DNA of 35,770 nt from an uncultured Clostridia bacterium (GTDB taxonomy: Bacteria; Bacillota; Clostridia; Oscillospirales; Acutalibacteraceae): the NCBI GenBank assembly GCA_946539105.1, contig CAMNHG010000002.1, positions 1-35,770 of the forward strand, written 5' to 3'. The notes below the pieces were generated by a model. The model worked only from the letters and a program-made list of their open reading frames with translations. It ran no database searches and was not told the origin of the DNA. This document shows positions 16,061 through 25,977 of this stretch, in pieces (within the stretch, counting starts at the first letter, position 1; each line of letters starts with the position of its first letter). The position numbers were made by a program, and so were the translations under genes.

Positions 16061-19000
16061 ATAAATACTCCGTCGTCGCCGAACTCGCCATAGAGGAACT
16101 GCTGAGCGTTGGACTCCCACAGCTTGTGAATGCCCTTGCCATAACGATAACCGTTGTAGTTAAAGCAATATGTCTTTCCGTCAATCTCAGCAAACAAATC
16201 GTAAGCAAGATTGTAAACAGTCTTTGAATGATAGAAATCCGGGCCGTAATAATACTTGATGCCATTACTATCCTTATACCACTTACCTGAAACGAGCTTG
16301 CCGTTTGCCTCAAACTCATAGGTTACAAAGCCGTTGTCAAGAGTGGGAACAGCTTCCTTGGTTTCCTCGTCAAAGTAATACCACTCTTCGTCAATGTCAA
16401 CCCAGCCGCCTGAGAGCACGCCGATCTTAGCGTAGTAGTACTTGCCGTCTTTCTCAACAAGACCTGTGTAAGCACCCTTGTCAACGCCGTCCACATAGTT
16501 GCGGTAAGTGCCGTCAACTTCCTTGTAACCTGTGTAAGGAACGCCGCCCTCATAGAGAATGCCGTCAATAACTCCGTTGGCGGGAACACCGTCAACATAG
16601 AGCTTGCCGTCTGTGTATTCGCCGTTGTAGAGTTCATCGCAGTTTGCGCACTTAAGAACGCCGTCAACAAACTCATAGTTATGACCTGTTGCGGGAACAA
16701 CTGTACCCCAGTCAACTACTGAGTTACAATCGTCGCAGAAGGTACGTCCTGTGTAGCCGTCCTCTGTGCAAGTTGCAGCCTTGTCAGCTACAGCGTGAGC
16801 ACTGTGCTCGTGCCAAGAGGTAACATCAACTGTGCCGTCCTCGTTACCCTTCTGAGCACCGATGTAGCCGTATTCACACATTGCTTCACTGTCAATCTGA
16901 ATCTTGTCAGCTGAGAACGCGCCGATGTAATCAGTATCGTCTGTAAACTCAATGGAGCCTTCCTTTGTAACCATCTGAATATCCATAGGATATACGCAAT
17001 TTTTGGTTGTGATAATCCAGTTGGAATTTTTGCCGAGGTCGTTGTGCGGATACCAAGCGCGAATCGGAATAGAAGCAAGAACTGCCTCGCCGCTCTCGGT
17101 AACCTCGCCTGTGCGGTTAATGGTTACAGTAAGTTCACCGGCGTCGCCGGGTTCTGTTTTGTAATCAAAGCTGAAGCCGTCGGCAACAACCGCGCCCTGG
17201 GGCTCCCAGTCGTTAACATTGTTAACCTTAAGTGTAGCTGTAGCTTTGTTAATCTTAGAAATGTCTGTCGCAACGAGGTCAATGTAATACAATGAACCTA
17301 CGGGAGTTTCTGTAAGAGTCTCGTCGTGAGGCTTAACAACGATTGTATCGTATCCGCTCTCGGTAGCAACATTAAAGTTAAGGTTCTTATAACCGAGGTT
17401 ACCGTTATTATCCTCAACAGTGAACTTTACGGTGTGAGGTCCGTCTGCAAGTACAAGAGCCTTGTCAATAGCAATCTTGCCGTTCTTATATGTGCAGGGA
17501 ACAGCGTTGCCGTCAACGTATGCTTTTGCGCTTGAGGGATTGATACCTGTTGCGTTAGTGGTAGGTGTATAAGCAGTAACACCGCCGGCGAGCTTTCTTG
17601 TAGCGTCCGCAACATTGATTGTAATATCAATGTCGTTTTTGTCCATTGTGATACCGTCGGTAAATGTTTCCGCCTGCCACATACCGGTTGTAGCGTAAAC
17701 AGCGTCGCCAAATTCGGGAGCTTCTCTGTCTGCTACAACAGTAGAATAGTCAACTGTATAGTCGTCGATAAAGAGTGTGAACTTGGAGTTGTAGGATTTA
17801 TTCTGGTATGACTTCCAAGCTGAATCCTCTACATAGAACTCAAAGCAGGGACCTGCGTAATAGTTAGTGGGATAGCCCTTCTGACCGTTCTTTGAAGTTC
17901 CGTTGGAAGCGAGCGATCTTGAAGCCTGCAGGGTAAGTCCAGCGTATGAAGAATATGCCGAAAGATCAGCATAGTAATAATACCAGTTATCGGTGGGAAG
18001 GTGCTGTACGTCTACAAGCAGCTTCATTCCGCTTGTTCCGCGGGTCCATGCGGAAGTAGCGGTTTTCTTAAAGCCGAAGAAGAAACGCGGGTTAAGACCC
18101 TTTGCGTCAACTTCGTCGGGAATGTACATCCACATACCGATGCCTGTAGCTCCGGTGATGTTGATGAAGTCTGAGGGATCACCGCCCATTACAACGCCGT
18201 CAGCGTCCTTGGTGTTGCCGTGAGCCTTCATCTTCTCTGCGTTATAGCAGAACATAAGGTCAATGTAGTCCTCGTAATATGTGAGCTGTGAGAAATCGTA
18301 GTTAATCGCGAGAGCGTAGTCGCCGTTGCGAACCTTACCTGTCTCATCGTTAACAATTTCGAGACTGCCGCGAACGCCTGAGTTGTAGTAATCAAACAGG
18401 CTCATATTCTCGGTTGACTGATCCTCAAAGTCCCAGATAACCTCGCTGCCCTTACCAACCTGCAGGTTGATTGTAGCACTTACGCTGGGGTCGCAGTTGG
18501 TAGCAACCGTGATGGTTGTTGTTGTTGTTGAAAGAGTATCGGTTGTCGCAGTGAAGGTCATATCACTTGCGTTAATTGTACCGAAGGTGTTGTTTCCGAG
18601 TGTAAAGGTAACATTATCGGCATCGAAAGCAACCTCGTGTACGCCGTACATGGGTACAACGCCGAGATCTGTTGTCTTGCCGTAGGGGCAGGCAATGCTT
18701 GCGGTTTTAAACTCAATGCTGTCCGGAACAACAACATTAACGTTGCATGTGCCTACAACCTTGTCGTTGTAAATCATAGAGATTGTGTCAACACCTGCAG
18801 CACCGGCTGTGTAAACGCCGTTGTTTACAGTGCCGTTCTCAGCTGTGAAGGTTACGCCCTCGGGAATATCGGCAGATGTACCGGTGGGCGATACGCCTGT
18901 TGCTGTGAAGTTTACAGAAGCACCGGGCATTACATAATCGTTGTCTACGGAAATTACAGCGTGGTCAAATGAATCCGAAGGAGCTGCAAGAGAAGCGATG

Positions 19001-19929
19001 ATAAGACCGTTCGAGATTGCGCGCTCAGAGCCGTCGGAGGGACGGTTTAAGATTACGCAGTCGTCAGAACCTTCGTTCTTTGCCATATAAGTTGTCGAAC
19101 CGCCGCCGTCAAGGTTAACAGCGTACTTCGCGCCTGCTTCCATCATAATCTGAGCGAGCTCAGCCATGGAAGCACCGCAGGAGAAGGGCTCCTGACGGCC
19201 GTCAACAACGATCAGAATTACCTTGCCGTCCTCGGTAACGCCGAGCATTGTTCTTGAAGCGCGGTCTGTGTAATAAGCACCTGTCGCGTTCACTGAGGGT
19301 ACGCCATCCCAAACAAGGGTGCTTCCGAAAGCGTTGATAGCTTCCTGAATGCCGGGATCTGCCTTGTAAGCGTTCCACTCAGCCGTGGTCTTGCCCATAA
19401 CAGCGCGACCGTCTTTAAGGATAGCGAAGAAGGCTGTGCTTCCTGTGTATTCCTGAATGACCTCGCCGCCCATAGCCCAAACGCCTGTGGGCTGGCCGGT
19501 TTTCATATTGTAGCCGTTACCGTTTGTAGCGGATACAACAGAGTAGTTCTCGCTGATAAATTCGGGGTTTGACGGATCGGAATACTTAGCGTTGGCAGTA
19601 GCAACTGTCTGTGTAAGTTTTTCCATACCGTAGGTTTCATGCTGCATTCCCTTGTAGGAAACCTGAAGCATTACGTCCTCCCTGTTGACGTCGGCAGTGG
19701 TTACATAGTAAACCATCTGCTTGCCGTCTGCCTTGGTGTAAGCATAGTTTGTGTACTGTGTTACACCGGGTGCAAGGGTTTGTTCCGTGTGCTTAAACAC
19801 GGAGTGTGTTGTTGACTCATAGTCGGGGTTATAGTTTTCAACTGCTGCCGAAACCGATATTGTGAATACCGACAGCGTCAAAACCAACGCCAAAACTACC
19901 GCCAAAACACGTTTGAAGGTTTTTTGCAT
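15130..19929 (-). CDS. Secreted phosphodiester glycosidase (NAGPA-type) multidomain surface protein with C-terminal repeats
   Basis: Signal peptide; NAGPA motifs (SATNGNGYN, ILIVVDGRQEPFSCGASMAELAQIMMEAGAKYAVNLDGGGSTT, RPSDGSERAISNGL); Ig-like region; CxxC-containing segments; C-terminal YYY-rich repeats. Confidence 0.92.
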   Translation of the reverse strand: MQKTFKRVLAVVLALVLTLSVFTISVSAAVENYNPDYESTTHSVFKHTEQTLAPGVTQYTNYAYTKADGKQMVYYVTTADVNREDVMLQVSYKGMQHETYGMEKLTQTVATANAKYSDPSNPEFISENYSVVSATNGNGYNMKTGQPTGVWAMGGEVIQEYTGSTAFFAILKDGRAVMGKTTAEWNAYKADPGIQEAINAFGSTLVWDGVPSVNATGAYYTDRASRTMLGVTEDGKVILIVVDGRQEPFSCGASMAELAQIMMEAGAKYAVNLDGGGSTTYMAKNEGSDDCVILNRPSDGSERAISNGLIIASLAAPSDSFDHAVISVDNDYVMPGASVNFTATGVSPTGTSADIPEGVTFTAENGTVNNGVYTAGAAGVDTISMIYNDKVVGTCNVNVVVPDSIEFKTASIACPYGKTTDLGVVPMYGVHEVAFDADNVTFTLGNNTFGTINASDMTFTATTDTLSTTTTTITVATNCDPSVSATINLQVGKGSEVIWDFEDQSTENMSLFDYYNSGVRGSLEIVNDETGKVRNGDYALAINYDFSQLTYYEDYIDLMFCYNAEKMKAHGNTKDADGVVMGGDPSDFINITGATGIGMWMYIPDEVDAKGLNPRFFFGFKKTATSAWTRGTSGMKLLVDVQHLPTDNWYYYYADLSAYSSYAGLTLQASRSLASNGTSKNGQKGYPTNYYAGPCFEFYVEDSAWKSYQNKSYNSKFTLFIDDYTVDYSTVVADREAPEFGDAVYATTGMWQAETFTDGITMDKNDIDITINVADATRKLAGGVTAYTPTTNATGINPSSAKAYVDGNAVPCTYKNGKIAIDKALVLADGPHTVKFTVEDNNGNLGYKNLNFNVATESGYDTIVVKPHDETLTETPVGSLYYIDLVATDISKINKATATLKVNNVNDWEPQGAVVADGFSFDYKTEPGDAGELTVTINRTGEVTESGEAVLASIPIRAWYPHNDLGKNSNWIITTKNCVYPMDIQMVTKEGSIEFTDDTDYIGAFSADKIQIDSEAMCEYGYIGAQKGNEDGTVDVTSWHEHSAHAVADKAATCTEDGYTGRTFCDDCNSVVDWGTVVPATGHNYEFVDGVLKCANCDELYNGEYTDGKLYVDGVPANGVIDGILYEGGVPYTGYKEVDGTYRNYVDGVDKGAYTGLVEKDGKYYYAKIGVLSGGWVDIDEEWYYFDEETKEAVPTLDNGFVTYEFEANGKLVSGKWYKDSNGIKYYYGPDFYHSKTVYNLAYDLFAEIDGKTYCFNYNGYRYGKGIHKLWESNAQQFLYGEFGDDGVFIGNANGLYNTKGETYYLVDGYTVPYYGLVKVDGSYYYVNDGGRVVKDNDKYINKDNGLLVNGKSVAKTTQHFDTDGRMVINQDVKNGLIGNYYYENGYTVPYKGLIESDGNYYYVNDGGKIVKDTDKYINTDNGLRPGGKNIGKTTQHFDADGHLVYETAKNGLIGDYYYENGYAVPYKGLIEVDGDYYYVNDGGKIVKDMDKYVNTDNGLRPGGKNIGKTTQHFDADGRLVFEAVKNGLIGDYYYENGYTVPYKGLIYSDGYYYYVNDGGKIVKDVKKFVNTDNGLKPEGQSIGKTYQYFDAAGHLVLE

Positions 19930-20005
19930 AGATTGTCTCTCCTTTTCAAAAAAGATTTTATAATCTGTACGCGATAGCTATTACCGCGTAAAAATACATA
20001 ATCAT

Positions 20006-21082
20006 TTATCCCCAAACAGATATGTACGGGTACATTTTGAGAATATCCGCTCCGGTATATGCGTGATAGTAATAATAAGCCGTAAAGCCAACGAGCATTA
20101 CCAGCACCGAAACCGTACTGAGCTTTTTATACTCGTACTTCGCGCGCATAGCTATTCTCGGAATTAAAACCGGAATTATAAGCAAATAGTAGTAATTCAT
20201 CCTCATAGCTAAGGTGTGAATCGGAGCGAAGCACTGAAAAACGATTGAAAGCAAAAGCAGGTTTCTCATGGCTATTGTATCCTTATCCAAAAGACTTGAA
20301 TCAGGCATAATAAAAGCATATACTGCAAACGCTATCAACAATAATAATATCGTAAAACCTCCGGTATCAGATGCTTGATTATATTCTTTCCATATAAATG
20401 TTGTCAAAAACGAAAAGATAGGTCGGTTGAAAATATAAATAATCGCAATAACCGGAATCACCACAAACAGCCACTTTGCAGTTATTCGTGCGTGATAAAC
20501 AGGATACATCGCAAAAAGAACAACAGCCGAAGCATGAAATTGCATTGCAAGCAATACAATTATTATAAACCAAATCAGCTTATGCTCCCTTGCCAGCTTT
20601 AATGCAACTATGCCCAGTGCCATAGCCATAATCTGCCTAAGTCCCGAAAAGTACATAGGAAACGGAGCAACCGTAACAAACAGCACTATTGTAAGCGGCG
20701 GATAATCGCTTTCCTTATTGTAAAACACCGCTACAGGCAGCAATGACAAAAGCGTGATTGTAGACAAAAACAGCCTGAACGACGGGGTTATAAACCTAAA
20801 CAACTTGGAGAAAATGGCAAATCCATACTCTCGTTCGTTGATAGTAAAGATTTTGCCGAAACTGAGATTAGATATATCATTATACCATATCTTATAACCT
20901 ATAATGTCACCGCCGACATGATAATCTCTCAGTATCAGCAATAAAAACAGCACCGAGAAAAATACAAATATGGTCGGATTAAATACTTTACTGTTTAAAG
21001 TATAAGGGTTTTTTCGTTGTGATAATCTGAAAATAACTGCGGTAAAAAGAGGCACTCCCAGCATTAAATAGTAAGCAAGCAA
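20006..21082 (-). CDS. EpsG family / Wzy-like polysaccharide polymerase
   Basis: Multi-TM; LRDYHVGGDIIGYKIWYNDI, FPMYFSGLRQIMAMALGIVALKLAREHKLIWFIIIVLLAMQFHASAVVLF. Confidence 0.9.
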   Translation of the reverse strand: MLAYYLMLGVPLFTAVIFRLSQRKNPYTLNSKVFNPTIFVFFSVLFLLLILRDYHVGGDIIGYKIWYNDISNLSFGKIFTINEREYGFAIFSKLFRFITPSFRLFLSTITLLSLLPVAVFYNKESDYPPLTIVLFVTVAPFPMYFSGLRQIMAMALGIVALKLAREHKLIWFIIIVLLAMQFHASAVVLFAMYPVYHARITAKWLFVVIPVIAIIYIFNRPIFSFLTTFIWKEYNQASDTGGFTILLLLIAFAVYAFIMPDSSLLDKDTIAMRNLLLLSIVFQCFAPIHTLAMRMNYYYLLIIPVLIPRIAMRAKYEYKKLSTVSVLVMLVGFTAYYYYHAYTGADILKMYPYISVWG

Positions 21083-21102
21083 GGACGTACCCTCCTTTCA
21101 TC

Positions 21103-22041
21103 TCAGTGCTTTGTCCTTTTTAAGCGATAGTAAATTTTTCGAATTGAAGGCCGTAAATTGCAGCCGTATAACAAAACCGATTTAAGTCTCAACTTTTGCG
21201 AAGGAGAAAAAAGATTGTTTTTCTCTGCCGCCTCAAAACACATCTTTACAGTCTTTTTGTTTGCGTGAACCGCCTCGCCTACGGCGTAAGCGTAAAGAAT
21301 ATTTTGCTCCTTGGTGCTGATTTCGGCAAAGAGCGGCACAACCTCGCGGGCTATTGTCAGCGCGTCGCTGTGGTAAATGTCCATATTGCTGTTCGTCAGC
21401 TGAGCGTTGTGCACACGGCTGTGAACGCCGGTATAATCGGTATATGCGAGTGAATATCCCTTAAGCAGATTCGTCCACCACATTAGAATATCCTGACAAT
21501 ACTTCATTCCCTCTTTAAACCCTCCGCACTCATCAAAGGCGGTTTTGGGAACAAGCATACTGCAGCCGTTCATTGTGTGCTTCATCGAGTAATAAAGAGC
21601 CTCGGTGCTGTTCATCACCACACCGTCCGATAAATCCATATTTCTGGATTCCGAAATAAACTCCGTATTTTCATTAATATGCCTAACCGTGCAAAAGCAC
21701 ATTGTTTTTTTATCGCAGTTACCGAGCAGCCTTACCTGACGCTCTATCTTTTCGGGGGCGTATTTGTCATCGTGCGAAAGCCACGAAAAATACTCTCCCC
21801 TCATCTGCCTTATACCCTCGTTAAGGGCTGACGACACACCGCCGTTCAGCTTGCTGATATATCGCACCTTGCCGCCGTAGGACAAAACAAGCTCTTCTGT
21901 CTTTCCGCCGTCGGACGAACCGTCGTTAACTACGATAATCTCGATATTTTCGTATGTCTGCGCGAGCGCGCTGTCTATCGCCTCGCAAATATAATTTGAA
22001 CCGTTGTAAACGGGAATAATAATTGAAACAAGTGGATTCAT
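21103..22041 (-). CDS. Glycosyltransferase family 2
   Basis: PLVSIIIPVYNGSNYICEAIDSALAQTYENIEIIVVNDGSSDGG; YFSWLSHDDKY. Confidence 0.94.
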   Translation of the reverse strand: MNPLVSIIIPVYNGSNYICEAIDSALAQTYENIEIIVVNDGSSDGGKTEELVLSYGGKVRYISKLNGGVSSALNEGIRQMRGEYFSWLSHDDKYAPEKIERQVRLLGNCDKKTMCFCTVRHINENTEFISESRNMDLSDGVVMNSTEALYYSMKHTMNGCSMLVPKTAFDECGGFKEGMKYCQDILMWWTNLLKGYSLAYTDYTGVHSRVHNAQLTNSNMDIYHSDALTIAREVVPLFAEISTKEQNILYAYAVGEAVHANKKTVKMCFEAAEKNNLFSPSQKLRLKSVLLYGCNLRPSIRKIYYRLKRTKH

Positions 22042-22055
22042 AAATCAGTCTCCGG

Positions 22056-23108
22056 TTATAGCTTGGAACGCAAAAACTGTATTGAGGAACACATCATTAC
22101 AAGAGCTGACGCCCTGCCTTTTTTAGCGAAGCGGTAAAACATCCGCCAGTAAACCGGCATATACTTATAATCAAAATTCCGTAACGCGCCGGAGCATACG
22201 GGATCGTCGAGAATTTTCTTAAACGCGAGCTTTTTTTCGCCGTAGCTCAAGTTGTTTTTTCTGCAAATGTTAAGTCCGCAGCCAAGCACGTCTATCGCGA
22301 TTCGGTTATTAAACGCTTCGCGCGTAAATTCCCCGTCGCCGTTTTCGGAAACTATATCTCTCATAACCTCATACATACGCTTGCGCTTTTCATAAAAATC
22401 CAACTGATATATATGGGTTATTGAACTGCTGTCGCTTTTTCTGTAATGATAAAAGCACTTGCCTATGTAATACAGGCTTTTTGCCTTGGAAAAATACGCG
22501 GTATTAAAAGGAATATCCTCGCTGCCTACAACAGATGTCGGAAAAAATCTGAGTTCATTAATCAAAAGACGTTTATACATCTTTGTACAAGCAGAAGAAA
22601 GCATCTCCATATTCTGCGGAATCGCAGTTTCTTCGCCGACAGGACCTATTAACCTTTTGTAAACCTTGCGGTAATCTTCTCCCTCAAACAGCTTATCTTC
22701 CTCGCCGAAGCTGTATTTAGGCATTGAATTATGACTAAACTCGCGGATATAAGACCATAAGACCACATCTGTATTATGGGTTTCGGCAGCCGCCAAAGCC
22801 TTTTCGCAGGTGTCTGCGTCAATCCAGTCGTCCCCGTCAACAAAAATAATATAATCTCCCGCCGCAGCTTCTATTCCGCTGTTGCGCGCTGAGGATAAGC
22901 CACCGTTCTCCTGATGAATTACGGTAATTCTTTTGTCCGCCGCGGCGTATTCGTCGCAGATTTTTCCGCAGGAATCAGTAGAACCGTCATCAACCAAAAT
23001 GATTTGTAAGTTTGTATAAGTCTGACCTGTAACGCTGTCAACGCACTGTTTGATATAGCTTTCAACGTTATAAACGGGAATTATAACTGAAATCAGACTG
23101 TTTTCCAT
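22056..23108 (-). CDS. Glycosyltransferase family 2
   Basis: SLISVIIPVYNVESYIKQCVDSVTGQTYTNLQIILVDDGSTD; IIFVDGDDWID. Confidence 0.95.
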   Translation of the reverse strand: MENSLISVIIPVYNVESYIKQCVDSVTGQTYTNLQIILVDDGSTDSCGKICDEYAAADKRITVIHQENGGLSSARNSGIEAAAGDYIIFVDGDDWIDADTCEKALAAAETHNTDVVLWSYIREFSHNSMPKYSFGEEDKLFEGEDYRKVYKRLIGPVGEETAIPQNMEMLSSACTKMYKRLLINELRFFPTSVVGSEDIPFNTAYFSKAKSLYYIGKCFYHYRKSDSSSITHIYQLDFYEKRKRMYEVMRDIVSENGDGEFTREAFNNRIAIDVLGCGLNICRKNNLSYGEKKLAFKKILDDPVCSGALRNFDYKYMPVYWRMFYRFAKKGRASALVMMCSSIQFLRSKL

Positions 23109-23117
23109 TAGAATCTC

Positions 23118-24245
23118 CTATTGCCCGAAGTAGATTTTTTCAAGCTCCGCCGAAACATTTTCCGCTGTATAGCTTTTAACCGATTCCCTGCACCCGGACG
23201 AAATACTGCCGAGCAGAGCACTGTCGGACAAAAGCAAATTTACGGATTCGGCAAGGGCGTTAACATCGTTTGGGTTAACCAAAAAGCCGTTAATCCTGTC
23301 CTTGACAAGCTCGTTGTGTCCGCGGTTTTTGGTACCGGCAACAGGGTTTCCGGAAAGCAGAGACTCAATAACATTTAATCCGAGTCCCTCTCTGAAGCTG
23401 CACGCTACCGACAAATCGCAAATCTGCTGATAGTCCTCAAGGTGGGTACAGTAGCCCAGCATAATTACACTGCCGGTTAGTCCGAGGCTTGAAATTTCGG
23501 CTTCAATCCGCTCCTTTTCCGGGCCGTTACCGGCAATTAGCAGCTTAGCTTTTGGGTGAGCCTCAACAACTTTCTTCATAGCCCGAACAGCCATAATATG
23601 GTTTTTGTTCGGCAACAGCTCACCAACGCTGAGTATGAGTCTGTCTGAGGAATCAAAGCCCATACGCGCTTTTTTAAGCTCTTTTTCTTCCGCTGAAATA
23701 ATACGGTAGCGTCCGGAATCAACTCCCACGCCGTGAATATGCTCTGTTCTGCATTTGAACCTGTTTTTCGCGAGCGCGTAATCCTCGTCATTTATCGTAA
23801 TTAATATATCTGTAAATTTTGCAAAGGTCTTTTCTATCGGATAATAAACCATCCAGTTTTTACGCGAAGCTCCCTTGTAAAAATGAAAACCGTGAGCCGT
23901 GTAAATTACCTTTGTTCCGTTTTTTCTCAATTTTTTCGCGGCGAGCCTTGTTACAACTCCGCCGACCGGGGTATTGCAATGAATAATATCGTAATTTTCT
24001 TTATCAATAACTTTTTTCAGTTCGCGATAAGCCCTGATGTTTTGCGGACTTGAGGGGGATCGCGAAAAGGGAATATCAAAAACCCTGTCGGCAAAGTCCA
24101 GCTTTAAGCCGTTTTTTTCAGCCAGATTATCCCTTGCGGCAACGTGTATTTCAACATCTCCGCAGTTTCTCAGCATTTTTACCAAAGGCTTGTGAAACTG
24201 GCAAATATGACTTTGAACCGTAGCGGTTATCAACACCTTAATCAT
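23118..24245 (-). CDS. Glycosyltransferase family 4
   Basis: YDIIHCNTPVGGVVTRLAA, VIYTAHGFHFYKGA, SVGELLPNKNH, FREGLGLNVIESLLSGNPVAGTKNRGHNELV. Confidence 0.94.
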   Translation of the reverse strand: MIKVLITATVQSHICQFHKPLVKMLRNCGDVEIHVAARDNLAEKNGLKLDFADRVFDIPFSRSPSSPQNIRAYRELKKVIDKENYDIIHCNTPVGGVVTRLAAKKLRKNGTKVIYTAHGFHFYKGASRKNWMVYYPIEKTFAKFTDILITINDEDYALAKNRFKCRTEHIHGVGVDSGRYRIISAEEKELKKARMGFDSSDRLILSVGELLPNKNHIMAVRAMKKVVEAHPKAKLLIAGNGPEKERIEAEISSLGLTGSVIMLGYCTHLEDYQQICDLSVACSFREGLGLNVIESLLSGNPVAGTKNRGHNELVKDRINGFLVNPNDVNALAESVNLLLSDSALLGSISSGCRESVKSYTAENVSAELEKIYFGQ

Positions 24246-25143
24246 TTGCTACCCCTTTAAGATTGCGCATAATCAAATCCGCAAGGCGTTTTGAGTTTCC
24301 GTCGCCCGCAAAGCTGATGTGCGGAGTAATAAGCGCGTTTTCCATACTCCACAGCGGACTGTCCGAAGAAAGCGGCTCGTCGTCAAATACATCGAGCGCG
24401 GCAAACAGCCTATGCTCCTTAAGCGCGTCAATCAAATCGGGGGTTTTAATTATTTTGCCCCTTGCGATATTTATTAACACGCAGCCGGACTTAAGTCCGT
24501 TAAGAAACGCTCTGTCAATTAATCCCTCTGTTTGTGCGGTAAGCGGAAGGCACAAAACAACAATATCGGCGTCGCGGGTTGCTTCAGCGCAGTCAGACAA
24601 AGCAAATATTTTATCGAAGAACTCACTATCAAAGGACTTTACGTCAACTCCGTTAACTATGCACCCAAGTGCCGAAAACCGCTTGGCGCATTCTGTTCCG
24701 ACGCTTCCGCAGCCGATTATACAAACCCTGCTGCCGTACAGCTCGCGCAGCGATCTGTACTTTTGCCAAACCCGGTTCGCCTGATTTTTAAGGAAGAAAC
24801 GGGAGTTTCTGAAAATCTCCAGCGCGGAGAGCACCGCATGCTCTGCCATAGGAACGCTGTAAACGCCACGGGCGTTTAAAAGCGCGATATTTTTTTCTTG
24901 AATATAATCAACGGGTACTCTGTCAAGCCCCGCGCTTGTCAGCTGAATAAATTTTAAGGAAGTAAACCGCTTTATATCGTGATACAAAAACAAGCCGTTG
25001 CAAACTACTCCCTGAATTTCGCACGGATCACAGTCAAGCGCGTCCTTTTCCTGCTGCATAAAAACAACGGTATGTCCGGCGCGTTCAAGCTGCGGAATAT
25101 ATTTTTCGGCTCCGTTCCATGCACCGGTAATCAGTAAACGCAT
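24238..25143 (-). CDS. D-isomer-specific 2-hydroxyacid dehydrogenase
   Basis: IIGCGSVGTECAKRFSALGC, LPLTAQTEGLIDRAFLNGLKSGCVLINIARG, DVFDDEPLSSDSPLW, ITPHIS. Confidence 0.93.
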   Translation of the reverse strand: MRLLITGAWNGAEKYIPQLERAGHTVVFMQQEKDALDCDPCEIQGVVCNGLFLYHDIKRFTSLKFIQLTSAGLDRVPVDYIQEKNIALLNARGVYSVPMAEHAVLSALEIFRNSRFFLKNQANRVWQKYRSLRELYGSRVCIIGCGSVGTECAKRFSALGCIVNGVDVKSFDSEFFDKIFALSDCAEATRDADIVVLCLPLTAQTEGLIDRAFLNGLKSGCVLINIARGKIIKTPDLIDALKEHRLFAALDVFDDEPLSSDSPLWSMENALITPHISFAGDGNSKRLADLIMRNLKGVAND

Positions 25144-25144
25144 A

Positions 25145-25966
25145 CTACATTTCCCCGGCGATTTTCTGGATTATCCGGACTGTCTCCGCACGGTTATTCT
25201 CCCATTTTTCGGGATGAAGCCTGCAGTAGTCCTCATACTCACGGACAGCCCTGACGCCGTTTGTAAAAACAGCCTTAACAGCGTCTAAATCGTGCATTTT
25301 TTCGGTATTGCAAAAGCTCCTGGACAAAATAGCCATTTGCGAGCCGAGCCTGTAGTGCTCCATGATAACATACTCCGAGGGCAACAGTCCCCTGCCGAGT
25401 GAAGCAATACCGCCGAAGCCGTATTTAAGCCCTGCTTCTTTAACCTTTGAACATATGTAATCAACTGTTCCGTCGGCGAGCACCTCAAACAAAAACTTTT
25501 TGCCGTAGCCTATGCTGAGGTCGTTTATTCCAATGTGTATTTCGTCAACGCCGCCAAGAGTCAAAATATCGTCAATCAGCTCCACGGCTTCGGGGGTTTC
25601 GAGCAGAAGGCAAACCTTCGCGCGTCCGTTTACGTAAGAAATAAAACGCTTTACCTCATCCAAGGTTTTAAAATACGGAAGCATAATAACATCCGCGCCC
25701 GCATCGACAATATCATTAATTTCCTTCTCCGTGCCGTCATATACCGAGTTGCACCTGACAAGCACCTCTGACTTTGTTATAACGCTTTTGACAGCCTTGA
25801 TGTCAGCGATGGTGTGGGAACACAAAACCGTGTCCATACCACACTGCCGCTCTGCCTTGCCGATATACTCCATATCAAGAAAAATCCTGTCAACTCCGGA
25901 CTTTTCCGCAATAAGCGCGACTGAGGGTTTATTTGTTATGTACATTAAACAAATACTCATTTTCAA
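25145..25966 (-). CDS. HpcH/HpaI aldolase/citrate lyase family protein
   Basis: KSGVDRIFLDMEYIGK, VRCNSVYDGTEKEINDIVDAGADVIMLPYFKTLDEVKRFI, LLLETPEAVELIDDIL, EIHIGINDLSIGYG. Confidence 0.85.
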   Translation of the reverse strand: MKMSICLMYITNKPSVALIAEKSGVDRIFLDMEYIGKAERQCGMDTVLCSHTIADIKAVKSVITKSEVLVRCNSVYDGTEKEINDIVDAGADVIMLPYFKTLDEVKRFISYVNGRAKVCLLLETPEAVELIDDILTLGGVDEIHIGINDLSIGYGKKFLFEVLADGTVDYICSKVKEAGLKYGFGGIASLGRGLLPSEYVIMEHYRLGSQMAILSRSFCNTEKMHDLDAVKAVFTNGVRAVREYEDYCRLHPEKWENNRAETVRIIQKIAGEM

Positions 25967-25977
25967 ACTCCTGATTT

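Noticed and set aside
18515-18535. TTG trinucleotide run (gttgttgttgttg) as an unstable microsatellite
   Set aside because: Encodes a short Thr run in the NAGPA protein; in-frame and too short to be notable.
15850-19000. Many + and - strand ORFs inside the NAGPA gene (e.g. 15850-16227, 16323-16715, 18637-18972)
   Set aside because: Alternate-frame shadows of one long repetitive gene; compositionally biased.
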